From contig JAZKGO010000024.1 in the NCBI GenBank assembly GCA_040385875.1, forward strand, positions 5,442-69,441: a stretch of DNA of 64,000 nucleotides, read 5' to 3'. Source of the stretch: JANMZR01 sp040385875. GTDB lineage: Bacteria; Bacteroidota; Bacteroidia; Cytophagales; Spirosomataceae. Made by a program: the position numbers and the translations under genes. The notes under the pieces were generated by a model that saw only the letters and a program-made list of their open reading frames with translations, did no database searches and was not told where the DNA came from. Below are positions 17,452 to 26,998 of the stretch, in pieces. Within the stretch, counting starts at the first letter, position 1; each line of letters starts with the position of its first letter.

Positions 17452-18039
17452 ATGTTTCAATTCAAGTATTTAGCTCAAATTAGCATTCTTTTTCTCTCAG
17501 TCATTGGGGCCATTTTTTTATGGGAAAAAGTAAAAGGCTTCAAAGATTTTTTTAAAACAGAATCAAAAGTTACACAAAATTTAGTACTTAATCAGGTGAC
17601 AGCAATTGGTAAAATCGAATTGGTAAATTTTCAATTTAGGGATGTGGTTGAAAGTGAATTGCAAAAAACAATTTTGCCTAATTCAAAAGCTTTGCTTATT
17701 ATCAGTGGTCAGGTTATTGGCTGTATTGATTTAGCAAAAATTAAAGCCGAAAGCCTTGATTTTGAAAATGATAGCTTGATAATTGAATTGCCAAATCCTG
17801 AAATTTGCTCCAATAAAATAGACCATAGCCAATCAAAAGTATACGATGTTTCGCTATTTTCATTATATGATCAAAGCCAATTAATTGACGAGGCCTACAA
17901 AAAAGCAGAATTACAAATAAGTGATTCGGCATTACAAATGGGTATAATTGAGCAAACTAAACAAAATGCAGACAAGATTTTGAAGCCGATGCTTGAGAAA
18001 ATTTCAGGAAAAAAAGTGCGTTTTTTTTATAAAGAATAG
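17452..18039 (+). CDS. DUF4230 membrane-anchored protein
   Basis: 195 residues: an N-terminal membrane anchor (about 8-26) and a globular domain with the DUF4230 layout (VTAIGKIELVNFQFRDVV, LLIISGQVIGCIDLAKI, then helical C-terminus ending in a KKVRFFY-like strand). Function of the family is unknown. Its stop is 2 nt from the convergent quinone-reductase gene. Confidence 0.75.
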   Translation: MFQFKYLAQISILFLSVIGAIFLWEKVKGFKDFFKTESKVTQNLVLNQVTAIGKIELVNFQFRDVVESELQKTILPNSKALLIISGQVIGCIDLAKIKAESLDFENDSLIIELPNPEICSNKIDHSQSKVYDVSLFSLYDQSQLIDEAYKKAELQISDSALQMGIIEQTKQNADKILKPMLEKISGKKVRFFYKE

Positions 18040-18040
18040 C

Positions 18041-19018
18041 CTAAGTACAGTCAATTACACATTTGCCCATTACTTTTCTATCAGCAAGGTCTTGGAGTGA
18101 ATCTTTCGCTTGAGCCAAGGGATAGATTTTATGAATATGCTGTTTTAATTTTCCTTCTTTTATAAATCCTAATATATCCATAAAATTTTGGAGACTATTG
18201 GCTGGTTCATTTTGAGCAAACATACCCCAGAACACCCCTATAATTGAAGCCCCTTTTAAAAGTGCCAAATTCAATGGAATTTTAGGAATTTCGCCAGCAG
18301 CAAAACCAACTACTAAATATCGTCCTTTCCATGCGAGCGAGCGAATGGAAGGCTCGGTAAACCTATCGCCCACTGCATCGTACACCACATCCACTCCTTT
18401 GCCTTGGGTAAGTTCTTTTATTTTGTCTTTGATATTTTCAATTTCGTAATTGATTACTTCATCGGCACCCAGTTGAGTACAAATGGTTAATTTTTCAGAG
18501 GTTGAGGCTGCCGCAATTACTTTGGCTCCCATTAGTTTGGCTAATTGTACTGCCGCTAATCCTACTCCTCCAGCCGCTCCCAGTACTAATAGTGTTTCAC
18601 CCGCTTTTAATTTCGCCCTATCTTTCAAAGCATGATAGGAGGTACCATAGGTATACATAGTGGAGGCCGCTGTTATAAAATCCATATCAGGCGGCATTGG
18701 GAATGTTTTGCTTGCCTCGCCCAAAACTTCTTCTGCAAAGCCTCCATGACCAGTTAGAGAAAATACTCGATAACCCACTTTGAGATGCTTCACGTTTTGG
18801 CCAATTGCAGTAACAATTCCAGCCACTTCACCACCAGGGGAAAATGGGAAAGCGGGTTTAAATTGGTACTTCCCTTGCACCATTAAGGTGTCAGGAAAAT
18901 TCACCCCACAGGCTTTCACATCAATAAGTACTTGATTATCAGTAGGAATAGGGCTTTGAATCTCCTCAAAAACTAATGATTCGATCTCACCAAACTGCTT
19001 ACAAAGTATTGCTTTCAT
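18041..19018 (-). CDS. NADPH:quinone oxidoreductase (zinc-independent MDR family)
   Basis: 325 residues. Medium-chain dehydrogenase fold: N-terminal GroES-like part (VKACGVNFPDTLMVQGKYQ, PFSPGGEVAGIV) and Rossmann part with LVLGAAGGVGLAAVQLAK. The catalytic-zinc cysteines of alcohol dehydrogenases are absent, as expected for the quinone reductase subgroup. Likely reduces quinones or enoyl-type substrates with NADPH. The next gene upstream (VOC) is 28 nt away; the following VOC-phosphotransferase-phosphoribosyltransferase genes lie in the same direction and may share transcripts. Confidence 0.88.
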   Translation of the reverse strand: MKAILCKQFGEIESLVFEEIQSPIPTDNQVLIDVKACGVNFPDTLMVQGKYQFKPAFPFSPGGEVAGIVTAIGQNVKHLKVGYRVFSLTGHGGFAEEVLGEASKTFPMPPDMDFITAASTMYTYGTSYHALKDRAKLKAGETLLVLGAAGGVGLAAVQLAKLMGAKVIAAASTSEKLTICTQLGADEVINYEIENIKDKIKELTQGKGVDVVYDAVGDRFTEPSIRSLAWKGRYLVVGFAAGEIPKIPLNLALLKGASIIGVFWGMFAQNEPANSLQNFMDILGFIKEGKLKQHIHKIYPLAQAKDSLQDLADRKVMGKCVIDCT

Positions 19019-19046
19019 TGAAAAGTTTTAATGTTCTTGGCTAACT

Positions 19047-20105
19047 CTATTTTACCCTACTAAATCGCATAGCTTTTACAATGTAGTTGGGTAGTGCCTT
19101 TTCTGGATCTCTTTTTTTGAGATTCAAATACCAGCCAATTTTTTTGATAATGGGCACTTTATGAGTTTCAACATACTCAATCAAGGTGCCGTCTGGGTCT
19201 TCATTATACACAAATTGGCCAGCGGCTTCTCCCATATCAAAGCTATTTTTACTGTTTACTGTTAAAGGATATCCAAATTTCTCGCATTCCTTTTCGTGAA
19301 AATCCATCCCATTGATATCAAAACATAAATGAATATAGCCTAGATCACCCCAGAAACGGTCTTCAAACATTTTAGTACCACTATTATCTAAGGACTGAAC
19401 CAATTCTAATTCTGATGGACCAAAAAGATTGGTAAACCCACCTTGATAGGGTATGGAATGTTTTAACAAAACTCTTCTAAATTTCTGATTTCCATTGTTG
19501 ATCAGCGGTTCAAAATCTCCAAAACTATCCGTTTTGTCATAGATTACTTGGTCATAGCCCAAAATATTTTTATAAAAATCCATCGACTTATCCATATCCG
19601 AAACACCGATTACTGTACCCGCCACACCTCCTGTGAGGCTATTATTTTTGGTAAACCAGTAGTGATGTTCAATTATTTCGAAGATATTGTCATAAGGGTC
19701 TTTCAAATAAAAATGAGGGATTCCTGCCGGATCTTTTGTGATTTCAGAAAGAAGGTTTAGATTTTCACTTTTATAATAATTATAGGTTTCCTGAATATTC
19801 TTTGATTTCATTTTAATGCAAAAGATTCCCAAATCGCCCAATTTAATTGGATTTTTTGCATTTTGTGGTACACGACTAGTATACTGCCAAATTTCAAATC
19901 CACCTCCACTTTGCATATTTAAGGCCAAATAAGCATTGCGCTTCTGTACAATGCCACCCGTGTAGCGTGTCATCAATTTGGCTTCGGCTTCATCTTGAAA
20001 CACAAGTATATCCATTCCAAAGTATTTTTTATACCATTGAAAGGCCTCTTCGGCATTTACTACACCGATTCCCACTTGTTGTATCCCCGATATTACTTTT
20101 TTCAT
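19047..20105 (-). CDS. Two-domain VOC (glyoxalase-fold) protein
   Basis: 352 residues with two vicinal-oxygen-chelate modules, about 5-145 and 158-315. Each shows the paired beta-alpha-beta pattern and a metal-type Glu (DNIFEIIEHH in the first; DPDGTLIEYVETH in the second). Such proteins include dioxygenases, lyases and isomerases; the actual reaction cannot be read from sequence. Located between the quinone reductase gene (28 nt) and a phosphotransferase gene (84 nt), all on the minus strand. Confidence 0.82.
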   Translation of the reverse strand: MKKVISGIQQVGIGVVNAEEAFQWYKKYFGMDILVFQDEAEAKLMTRYTGGIVQKRNAYLALNMQSGGGFEIWQYTSRVPQNAKNPIKLGDLGIFCIKMKSKNIQETYNYYKSENLNLLSEITKDPAGIPHFYLKDPYDNIFEIIEHHYWFTKNNSLTGGVAGTVIGVSDMDKSMDFYKNILGYDQVIYDKTDSFGDFEPLINNGNQKFRRVLLKHSIPYQGGFTNLFGPSELELVQSLDNSGTKMFEDRFWGDLGYIHLCFDINGMDFHEKECEKFGYPLTVNSKNSFDMGEAAGQFVYNEDPDGTLIEYVETHKVPIIKKIGWYLNLKKRDPEKALPNYIVKAMRFSRVK

Positions 20106-20189
20106 CTATTTAATTATTAATCTGTCAATCAGATAGTTGGCTTACTCTTAGATTATTTTTTTAGCCTTTTTAGTATTTTTAATTATATT

Positions 20190-21251
20190 TTAAATACTCT
20201 TTAAAATGATGGCGGTTTCAGCCAGATTAGCTAATTCTTTTACTCCAAAAATCAGTCTTTCGAAACGTGGATCTTTGGTTAATCCAGCCTTCCACCTTGC
20301 GTATATTTGTTGAATGATCACAGCATTTTTATAGAGCCCAAATATATAATAAAATAGAATATCCGAGGTGTCTATTTTGGTGATATTAGCATACCTGTTC
20401 ACTACCTCTTTGCGATTAAGGTTACCCTCCAGCCATGTAATATTCATTGTTTTCAAAAAATCACCCTCATCTTTTTCACACCAATAGGCCAATGTAGCCC
20501 CTAAATCCATCAATGGATCCCCAACAGTAGCCATTTCCCAGTCAAGCACAGCCTTTACTTCAGTGAGCTCATTATTAAATATGACATTATCATATTTGTA
20601 ATCGTTATGAATAAATGCGTGCTTTTGAGCTCTGGGCTTATTTTTGTTGAGCCATAAAGCTACCGAGTCCATATTACTTATCTCATCCGTTTTACTTTTA
20701 CTGTATCGGATAATCCAACCTTCCACTTGGCGGTCAACATACCCTTCTGGCTTTCCTAAACTTACGAGATCACTCTCGTAGATATTGATCTGGTGCAAAT
20801 TGGCCAAATTATCAACGAGCGTTTCGGATAAATGTTTCCATTTTTCAGCTGTAAACTCATAATTAGTTATATTTTTAGCACGTAATATTAACCCCTCAAC
20901 TTTTTCCATCAGATAAAAAGGTGCTCCGATAATGGTTTCATCGTCACAATACATTTCAACTTTTGGTATCGCTTTATACTGTTTTTGAAGCATCGAAAGC
21001 ACTTTATACTCACGGCTCATGTCATGGGCATTCTTGATATTAGCACCCAATGGAGCCCGCCGCATTACATATTCCCTCGTTTGGCTTATAACCTGATAAG
21101 TTAAATTTGAGTAGCCACCAGGATATTGGTTGATTTCAACAATCTTTTGAAAATCGACAAGATTCTCTTTCAAATATTTTTCCAAATTCACCCAATTTGG
21201 CTCTTCTCCTTGCCTTGTTCTGACAGCTTCGTTCGTTTGAATTTGTAACAT
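20190..21251 (-). CDS. Aminoglycoside-phosphotransferase-fold kinase, ACAD10-like
   Basis: 353 residues of the phosphotransferase (APH) family. Visible are the nucleotide-binding start (GGYSNLTYQVI), the catalytic loop FIHNDYKYDNVIF and the metal segment AVLDWEMATVGDPLMDLG. This form resembles the kinase part of ACAD10/11, which acts on hydroxyacyl-CoA-type substrates in 4-hydroxy acid breakdown; the substrate here is inferred and unproven. Same-strand neighbours: phosphoribosyltransferase gene 29 nt upstream and VOC gene downstream. Confidence 0.83.
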   Translation of the reverse strand: MLQIQTNEAVRTRQGEEPNWVNLEKYLKENLVDFQKIVEINQYPGGYSNLTYQVISQTREYVMRRAPLGANIKNAHDMSREYKVLSMLQKQYKAIPKVEMYCDDETIIGAPFYLMEKVEGLILRAKNITNYEFTAEKWKHLSETLVDNLANLHQINIYESDLVSLGKPEGYVDRQVEGWIIRYSKSKTDEISNMDSVALWLNKNKPRAQKHAFIHNDYKYDNVIFNNELTEVKAVLDWEMATVGDPLMDLGATLAYWCEKDEGDFLKTMNITWLEGNLNRKEVVNRYANITKIDTSDILFYYIFGLYKNAVIIQQIYARWKAGLTKDPRFERLIFGVKELANLAETAIILKSI

Positions 21252-21280
21252 TATTGACTTTTCGAAATTTTACTTTTTTA

Positions 21281-21784
21281 TTAATCTAAATAAATCCCAA
21301 AACTTGATTCATCATTTAAATCGACTGTAATGTGATCGGTCATTGTAGTAGATAGAGAGTAGCCTACATAATCGGCTTTAATCGGAAACCTCCTATAATC
21401 ACGATCTACCATTACGGCTACCTGAAGCCTTTTCACCGGTATGGTCAGAAAAGGAGAAAGACTATAGGCCAAAGTACGGCCAGTATTTAGTACATCATCC
21501 ACCACAATTATTGTTTTTTTTTCAAGAAATCGCTCATCACAATCAAACTGTGCCGAATTATCGTAAGGCGAGTCTTTGTCGAAAATAATTTGAACAAATT
21601 GAGCCTTTATTGATGAGATGGAGTGTAATTCGCTGGTGATTAATTTAGCCATTGTATATCCTTGACCTTTTATTCCTGCAATAATCATTTCATTTTCTTC
21701 AAAATTATTTTCATAAATTTCGAAGGCAATTCTTCTGATTTTTTGCATGATTTGTACCCCATTTAATATTTGTTTCGAAGCCAT
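21281..21784 (-). CDS. PyrR-like phosphoribosyltransferase
   Basis: 167 residues. The PRPP-binding loop is IIVVDDVLNTGRTLAYSL, and the N-terminal helix and strand order fit the type I phosphoribosyltransferase fold, closest in layout to PyrR (uracil phosphoribosyltransferase/regulator). No pyrimidine genes lie nearby, so a regulatory role is not supported by context. First gene of a possible minus-strand run with the kinase gene. Confidence 0.78.
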   Translation of the reverse strand: MASKQILNGVQIMQKIRRIAFEIYENNFEENEMIIAGIKGQGYTMAKLITSELHSISSIKAQFVQIIFDKDSPYDNSAQFDCDERFLEKKTIIVVDDVLNTGRTLAYSLSPFLTIPVKRLQVAVMVDRDYRRFPIKADYVGYSLSTTMTDHITVDLNDESSFGIYLD

Positions 21785-21959
21785 AATACTAAGTTAGGAA
21801 GAATTTTTTATTTTTTTGAACCCATTTAGTCTCATTTTTGGTTTAAACGGATATTCTGTCCACCACCCTTTCATTTTACTTTTGGCATAGTTTATGCATA
21901 TCCATTATTCAGATTAATAATGTCAAAATTTAGCAGCTATTATTTCGATAAATTGAATT

Positions 21960-22367
21960 ATGAAAATAATTAATATTGCCTGTTTATTTATTTTAGTGCT
22001 TTTTATCTCAGCCAAAAAAGCAGATAGCGATATTTCGACTAATATAAAAAATGCCATAAAAATGGGCGATGCTGTTGCGCTTTCGGCTTTTTTTGATCAA
22101 AATTTGGAGCTTGTAATTGATTCTGAAAAGGTAGACTACAACAAAATTAATACTGCCCATGCTAAATTGATTCTAAAATCTTTTTTCAAAAAAAAACCTC
22201 CGCTGGATTTTCATTTTGAATACAAGGGTGCAACCGCTTCTATTCAATATTGCACGGGGAATTATCGATCGATTTCTGAACAATATTGGGTCTATATTAT
22301 CATTAAAAACAAAAAAAATAAGTTGGCCATTGGTTCCCTCCATTTCAAAAAGGACACTAAATCTTAA
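21960..22367 (+). CDS. DUF4783 secreted protein
   Basis: 135 residues: a signal peptide (about 1-18) followed by a small alpha+beta domain of the SnoaL/NTF2-like type (IKNAIKMGDAVALSAFFDQNLEL..., HFEYKGATASIQYCTGNYR), the pattern of DUF4783, a Bacteroidota family of unknown function. Likely periplasmic or exported. Monocistronic by spacing. Confidence 0.75.
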   Translation: MKIINIACLFILVLFISAKKADSDISTNIKNAIKMGDAVALSAFFDQNLELVIDSEKVDYNKINTAHAKLILKSFFKKKPPLDFHFEYKGATASIQYCTGNYRSISEQYWVYIIIKNKKNKLAIGSLHFKKDTKS

Positions 22368-22640
22368 ATAGAAGTTGCTTGATTTCAAAACCATGCAAGT
22401 GGAAGTAAGTCTTTTTAAGATTATCACTTCCCTAAATTGCCTAATCTGTAAAATCAAATTCGATTACTGAGTGAAATCAGTCTGCCTTTTTTCATAAAAT
22501 TCTAATTTTCAGGCCTTAATCATCTTCTTTTTTTGTAATTTTGTATCCCTGTTCAAAATAGAGGTTGGGTTTACCCAATATTCGTTTGAAAACTTCATTT
22601 TTTACTGATTTTATTAAGATAACATAAGCGCAAAAAATAT

Positions 22641-23198
22641 ATGGCGAAGAATTATGCCGCACAAAAACAGGCCCAAATGGGTTACCAGCAAAACCCTTCC
22701 AATCCGGGAGCAATAAAAACCAAAAAATTTGCATTAGAAAAAAACAAGTACACTTCATTGAGTATGAAGCAGTTTTTTAAAGAGCAAATGAAATGGATAT
22801 TAGTACCCTTGGCGATTATTTTTATTAATGCCATTCTGAATGTAACTCATGTGTATAAGAACTACTGGATTTATATTTTTGCAGTGGTAGGTACGGGTTT
22901 ATACATTTTGTTTTGGTATATTCAATATGTGGGAATTACCCAGCTAGAACAGTATAAGCAGCTTTTTCAAAAATATAGATACGAAATTGATAGTCGCCAA
23001 ATATTGATGAAAATTTCAGATAAAGAGGGAGGGGTAATCAAATGGGATACTATAAAAAAAGCAAATTTACTCAAAGAAGCCTATGTGTTAGAAATTAGCC
23101 GTGGCCAATTTATTTATTTGCCTTTCGATGTTTTTACAAGTGATAATGACAGAAGAATGATGGATAAAATACTGAAGGATAAGGCATTACTAAAATAA
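22641..23198 (+). CDS. Membrane protein with YcxB-like C-terminal domain
   Basis: 185 residues: a polar Gln/Asn-rich start, two transmembrane helices (near 51-70 and 75-95), and a cytoplasmic C-terminal domain (YRYEIDSRQILMKISDKEGGVIKWDTIKKANL..., GQFIYLPFDVFTS) like the YcxB/PH-like family. Function unknown. Followed 112 nt later by ompH on the same strand. Confidence 0.65.
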   Translation: MAKNYAAQKQAQMGYQQNPSNPGAIKTKKFALEKNKYTSLSMKQFFKEQMKWILVPLAIIFINAILNVTHVYKNYWIYIFAVVGTGLYILFWYIQYVGITQLEQYKQLFQKYRYEIDSRQILMKISDKEGGVIKWDTIKKANLLKEAYVLEISRGQFIYLPFDVFTSDNDRRMMDKILKDKALLK

Positions 23199-23310
23199 AA
23201 ATTCAATAAGTTGAACTTAATCTATTATAAAAATTACCTATTTTAACACTAAAACACATTAGGATTAAGTTCATACTAATTAATCCAGCCATTAAAATAA
23301 TTTTATTCGA

Positions 23311-23961
23311 ATGAAACTAATCAAAATCTCACTACTTTTTGTAATTACTACAATTAATGCATTTGCACAAAATGAGCCTAAAACAGGCTATACAAATGTT
23401 GAATATATTATTTCGAAACTTCCTGAAGTTAAGAAAATTTCGGATGAACTCGAAAAGCAAAAGAAGCAATATGACAATGCCTACCAACAAAAGGTTAAGG
23501 AATTTCAGGAAAAATATAATGCCTACCAAAAAAATGGTGCCAGCTTACCAGAAATAATTAAAGTTGATAAAGAGAAAGAGCTTCAAACAATGGACGCTTC
23601 AATCAAAGAATTGCAGCAAAATGCCGAAAAGGATTTAACTAACAAGCAAGCCCAATTAATTCAACCGTTGTATGTAAAGGTTTATTCTGCTATTCAAGCT
23701 GTTGCAGAGGAAAATGGCTATAAGTTTATTTTTAACACAGGTGATAGTAATCAAATGCGCCATCTCTTAGTTGCTCCAACCGAGGGGGATGTGTCCGAAC
23801 TGGTGTTAAAAAAACTGGGTACTACAGCCAAAGAGGAGGTAAAGGCAAAAGAAGCTGCGATTGAAAATAAGAAAGAGGCTACACCTAAAGCTGACACAAA
23901 AACCACCAAAGCTCCAGTCAAAAAACCAGCAGCAAAAGCACCAGTTAAAAAGAAAAAATAA
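23311..23961 (+). CDS. OmpH/Skp-family periplasmic chaperone with lysine-rich tail
   Basis: 216 residues: signal peptide (about 1-19, ending AFAQ), then the OmpH/Skp layout of a short beta start (TGYTNVEYIISKLPEV), long coiled-coil arms (about 40-105) and return strand (VAEENGYKFIFNTG). Skp-type trimers hold unfolded outer-membrane proteins. Unusual is the last 45 residues, an Ala/Lys/Pro/Thr-rich tail ending KAPVKKKK, which resembles histone H1 tails and is far more basic than the rest. Its stop lies 9 nt from the convergent murD end. Confidence 0.88.
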   Translation: MKLIKISLLFVITTINAFAQNEPKTGYTNVEYIISKLPEVKKISDELEKQKKQYDNAYQQKVKEFQEKYNAYQKNGASLPEIIKVDKEKELQTMDASIKELQQNAEKDLTNKQAQLIQPLYVKVYSAIQAVAEENGYKFIFNTGDSNQMRHLLVAPTEGDVSELVLKKLGTTAKEEVKAKEAAIENKKEATPKADTKTTKAPVKKPAAKAPVKKKK

Positions 23962-23970
23962 TTATTGTTA

Positions 23971-25305
23971 CTATTTTAAAGCGAGAACGGCTTCTCTAAA
24001 TTTTGTACCACGGTCTTCGTAATTTTTGAAGAGGTCAAAACTTGCGCAAGCTGGCGAAAGCAAAACAACATCGCCTTTTGAAGCTATCCCAGTAGCCATC
24101 CTTAAAGCTTCGGCCAGTGATTTTGTATCTAAAATAAGATCTATTTTGCCTTCGAAGTATTGTATGAGTTTTGAATTATCCACTCCCATACAGACGAGCC
24201 CTTTTACTTTTCTAACCACAAGGTCTTCAATTTGACTGTAATCATTCCCTTTATCCACCCCCCCAATTATCAGTACAATTGGCTTCTCAAAGCTTCCTAA
24301 AGCATAAAAAACAGAATCAACATTAGTAGCTTTTGAATCGTTTACGAAATCGACTCCTTCAATGGTTGCAACAGCTTCTAACCGATGTGGAGCATTATTA
24401 AATGTTTTGAGAGCTAATTCGATTTGTTCAATAGCTATGTCGCTTCCTTTAGCCGCTAATATGGCACACATCATATTGATAGCATTGTGTTTACCTCTAA
24501 GGGGTAAGCCGTCAACACTTATCGCAAAATCCCCAAAGTCTCCAGTAAAATTCATTCGTTTGCCATCGAAAAAGGCTCCCTTTTGTGGTGTTTTTTCCAA
24601 AGAAACAGGGAATAGGTTGGGTGGTAAAGTATTGTCAATTAAATAATTAGCTATCGGTTCGCTTTCCTGAAAACAAATAAATGTATCGTTGGGGGTCATG
24701 TTTTGTAGCACTCTAAACTTCGACTCGGAGTAGAGTTTAAAATCATAATTGTATCGGTCTAAATGATCTGGGGTAATATTTAGTAATATGGCAATATTCG
24801 CATGAAAATCATACATATTATCGAGCTGAAAGCTGCTCAATTCCAATACAAAATAGTCAAATTCATCATTGATTACTTGTTTGGCAAAACTTTCGCCAAT
24901 ATTTCCAGCAAGTCCTACTTTTTTGCCGGCTGATTTCAACAAATGATAAGTTAGTAAGGTGGTAGTGGTTTTGCCATTACTGCCTGTAATGGCTATTAAT
25001 TTGGCTTTAGTAAATCTGGCAGCAAATTCAATTTCAGAGATAATAGGTTTTTTCAGAGAAATTAATTTTAAAATTAGCTCTGTTTTGTTAGGTATTCCTG
25101 GGCTTTTGATGATTTCATCCGCATCCAAAATTGAGGCTTCAGTATGCTGATTTTCCTCATAATTGATACGATTTTCCTGTAAAATAGCTTTGTATTTATC
25201 TGAAATAGGTCCTTTATCGGAAACAAATACCTCAAAACCTTTTGCTTTTGCTAACAAAGCAGCTCCGACTCCACTTTCACCTGCGCCTAAAATTGCTATT
25301 TTCAT
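23971..25305 (-). CDS. murD: UDP-N-acetylmuramoylalanine--D-glutamate ligase
   Basis: 444 residues, the usual length. Joins D-glutamate to UDP-MurNAc-L-Ala in peptidoglycan precursor synthesis in the cytoplasm. N-terminal Rossmann domain (ILGAGESGVGAALLA), ATP-binding motif ITGSNGKTTTTLL near 110, LNITPDHLDRY in the middle domain, and C-terminal APHRLE, FVNDSKATN and LSPACASFD. No other mur genes are adjacent, so it stands outside the usual mur cluster within this window. Confidence 0.96.
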   Translation of the reverse strand: MKIAILGAGESGVGAALLAKAKGFEVFVSDKGPISDKYKAILQENRINYEENQHTEASILDADEIIKSPGIPNKTELILKLISLKKPIISEIEFAARFTKAKLIAITGSNGKTTTTLLTYHLLKSAGKKVGLAGNIGESFAKQVINDEFDYFVLELSSFQLDNMYDFHANIAILLNITPDHLDRYNYDFKLYSESKFRVLQNMTPNDTFICFQESEPIANYLIDNTLPPNLFPVSLEKTPQKGAFFDGKRMNFTGDFGDFAISVDGLPLRGKHNAINMMCAILAAKGSDIAIEQIELALKTFNNAPHRLEAVATIEGVDFVNDSKATNVDSVFYALGSFEKPIVLIIGGVDKGNDYSQIEDLVVRKVKGLVCMGVDNSKLIQYFEGKIDLILDTKSLAEALRMATGIASKGDVVLLSPACASFDLFKNYEDRGTKFREAVLALK

Positions 25306-25411
25306 TATGAATGATTATCGTTTCTGTAAAAATACAACGCTTTTCTATTTTTCTCACAAAAAAAAGATTGACAGCAAGCGGCCAATCTTCAAATTGTAAG
25401 TTAAGACCCAA

Positions 25412-25807
25412 TTATTTTTTTAATGAATCTCTGATCTCGGTAAGTAAATCCAACTCAGTAGGCCCAGCGGCTACTTCTACCACCGGTTTTTTCGTTTTGT
25501 TGTATGCTTTTACAATCATAAACATGACTATTCCAATGGTAAGTAAGCTGATAAATGAAGTGATAAGCTTGCCATATGCAATGGCATTTTCAGGGGTTAC
25601 TTCTTTACCATTTTCAATTACAGCCTCAGAAAGCACATATTTTAGATCACTGAAATTCATACCACCTGTTAGAGCCCCGATGATTGGCATCGCAATATCC
25701 GTCACAAAAGAGTTGATTACCGCACCAATGGCAGCTGCCATAATCACGCCCACCGCAAAATCAATAACATTGCCGGTCGCAATAAAATCTTTGAATTCTT
25801 TTAACAT
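25412..25807 (-). CDS. mscL: Large-conductance mechanosensitive channel
   Basis: 131 residues. The N-terminal helix (MLKEFKDFIATGNVIDFAVGVIMAA...) and first pore helix are typical of MscL, followed by a second helix (SFISLLTIGIVMFMIVKAYNK) and the C-terminal bundle (LLTEIRDSLKK). Forms a pentameric inner-membrane channel that opens under extreme tension to protect against osmotic shock. Single gene between murD and the DUF3078 gene. Confidence 0.96.
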   Translation of the reverse strand: MLKEFKDFIATGNVIDFAVGVIMAAAIGAVINSFVTDIAMPIIGALTGGMNFSDLKYVLSEAVIENGKEVTPENAIAYGKLITSFISLLTIGIVMFMIVKAYNKTKKPVVEVAAGPTELDLLTEIRDSLKK

Positions 25808-25838
25808 TTTTTTAAGGGATTAAAGTTTGAAAAATAGA

Positions 25839-26747
25839 TTATAAATTAAATAAAAAACCGAAATTAAGGGATTGAGCCAATTGCAATCTGCCGCTTTGAT
25901 TATCATCATATATCCCAATCAGACCAATATTTACATTGACGTTTTTGTTAATTTTGGCTGTAAGGTTCGCATCAAATCGATTATCGATATTTCCAAAACT
26001 AGCGAGTGATGCGAAAGCCAAATATCTGAATTTGAGATTTACATTTTTGGCAATGTCTTTATCAAAGTTCGCTAAAAGTTGTAATAAACCCACTTCGTTT
26101 CTGAAAGATTGACCGGGTGTTACACCATAGTTTTTCTCATTCCCAGGTACTTTATAGAGCTCTTTATCTGAAATAATTGTTTGTCGCAATGCCATAGGTG
26201 ATATCACCATGTTGAAAAATTTATTTGGCTTATATTCAAAACCAATACTTTCTGAAATAAAAGCTGGTGAAAAGAAACCAGAACGTTTTACATTTTTTGA
26301 TATTCCGTTTTCAACAATGGCATCAAATGTATTGGTGAATTGAGAAAGAAAGTTGCCAGATGCTGCCAAACTCCATTTTTCAGATAGCTTTCTGGTAACC
26401 TTTGTATCGAATAATATTACATCAATAGACTTTCTGGTAATTGCTTTTGAACCTTCTGTTTTATCTTTATTTGATAAAATTCCATATTTAAGTTGAAGGT
26501 TGTTCACCCAACCTAGTTTATCTTTAGCGTATTCGCTATTCCCATTGAAAAAACCACCAATTCCTATCGAGGAGGCTACCGAGCTACCAACAAAATTATC
26601 TGAAAAGGCTCCTTGGTTGAGGTTAAAGCCAAATTGTTTGGTTCTTTTCCAATATTTTGTGGTATCACTATTTGTTGAATCTTTTTGAAAAGCCAATAAT
26701 TGAATTGAAACTAATAAGCTTACAATTAGAAAGAGACTTTTTTTCAT
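25839..26747 (-). CDS. DUF3078 outer-membrane protein
   Basis: 302 residues from the ATG at 26747, which gives a clean signal peptide (about 1-20, ending LLAFQ); an ATG at 26774 adds nine residues. The mature part opens KRTKQFGFNLNQGAFSDNF and continues as alternating strands ending in an aromatic FLFNL, features of a beta-barrel. This matches DUF3078, a Bacteroidota outer-membrane family of unknown function. Confidence 0.82.
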   Translation of the reverse strand: MKKSLFLIVSLLVSIQLLAFQKDSTNSDTTKYWKRTKQFGFNLNQGAFSDNFVGSSVASSIGIGGFFNGNSEYAKDKLGWVNNLQLKYGILSNKDKTEGSKAITRKSIDVILFDTKVTRKLSEKWSLAASGNFLSQFTNTFDAIVENGISKNVKRSGFFSPAFISESIGFEYKPNKFFNMVISPMALRQTIISDKELYKVPGNEKNYGVTPGQSFRNEVGLLQLLANFDKDIAKNVNLKFRYLAFASLASFGNIDNRFDANLTAKINKNVNVNIGLIGIYDDNQSGRLQLAQSLNFGFLFNL

Positions 26748-26926
26748 TTTTTTAAATAATTTTAAATGGAACACCTTTTATTTAACAACATGACTAAGCA
26801 CTAATATTTATTCGTTGTAAGGGATTCCTTATAATTTGATTTTTGTGACTGCATTTGTAAAATTAATTATAATTTTTGTTTTGCAAGTCGTGGCTGCTGT
26901 AATATTTTAGTTTTATGCAATTTTAT

Positions 26927-26962
26927 AAAAAAAGAGCCACTATAGTTAGCGGCTCTTTTTTT
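26927..26962 (-). terminator. Terminator of the ribosomal operon after tsf
   Basis: AAAAAAAGAGCC (26927-26938) pairs with GGCTCTTTTTTT (26951-26962) around 12 nt, so it can act in both directions. It lies about 36 nt past the tsf stop on the minus strand. Confidence 0.88.
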
Positions 26963-26998
26963 GACTGTTTTTACAAGTTTTGGAATATTTCTCCAAAC

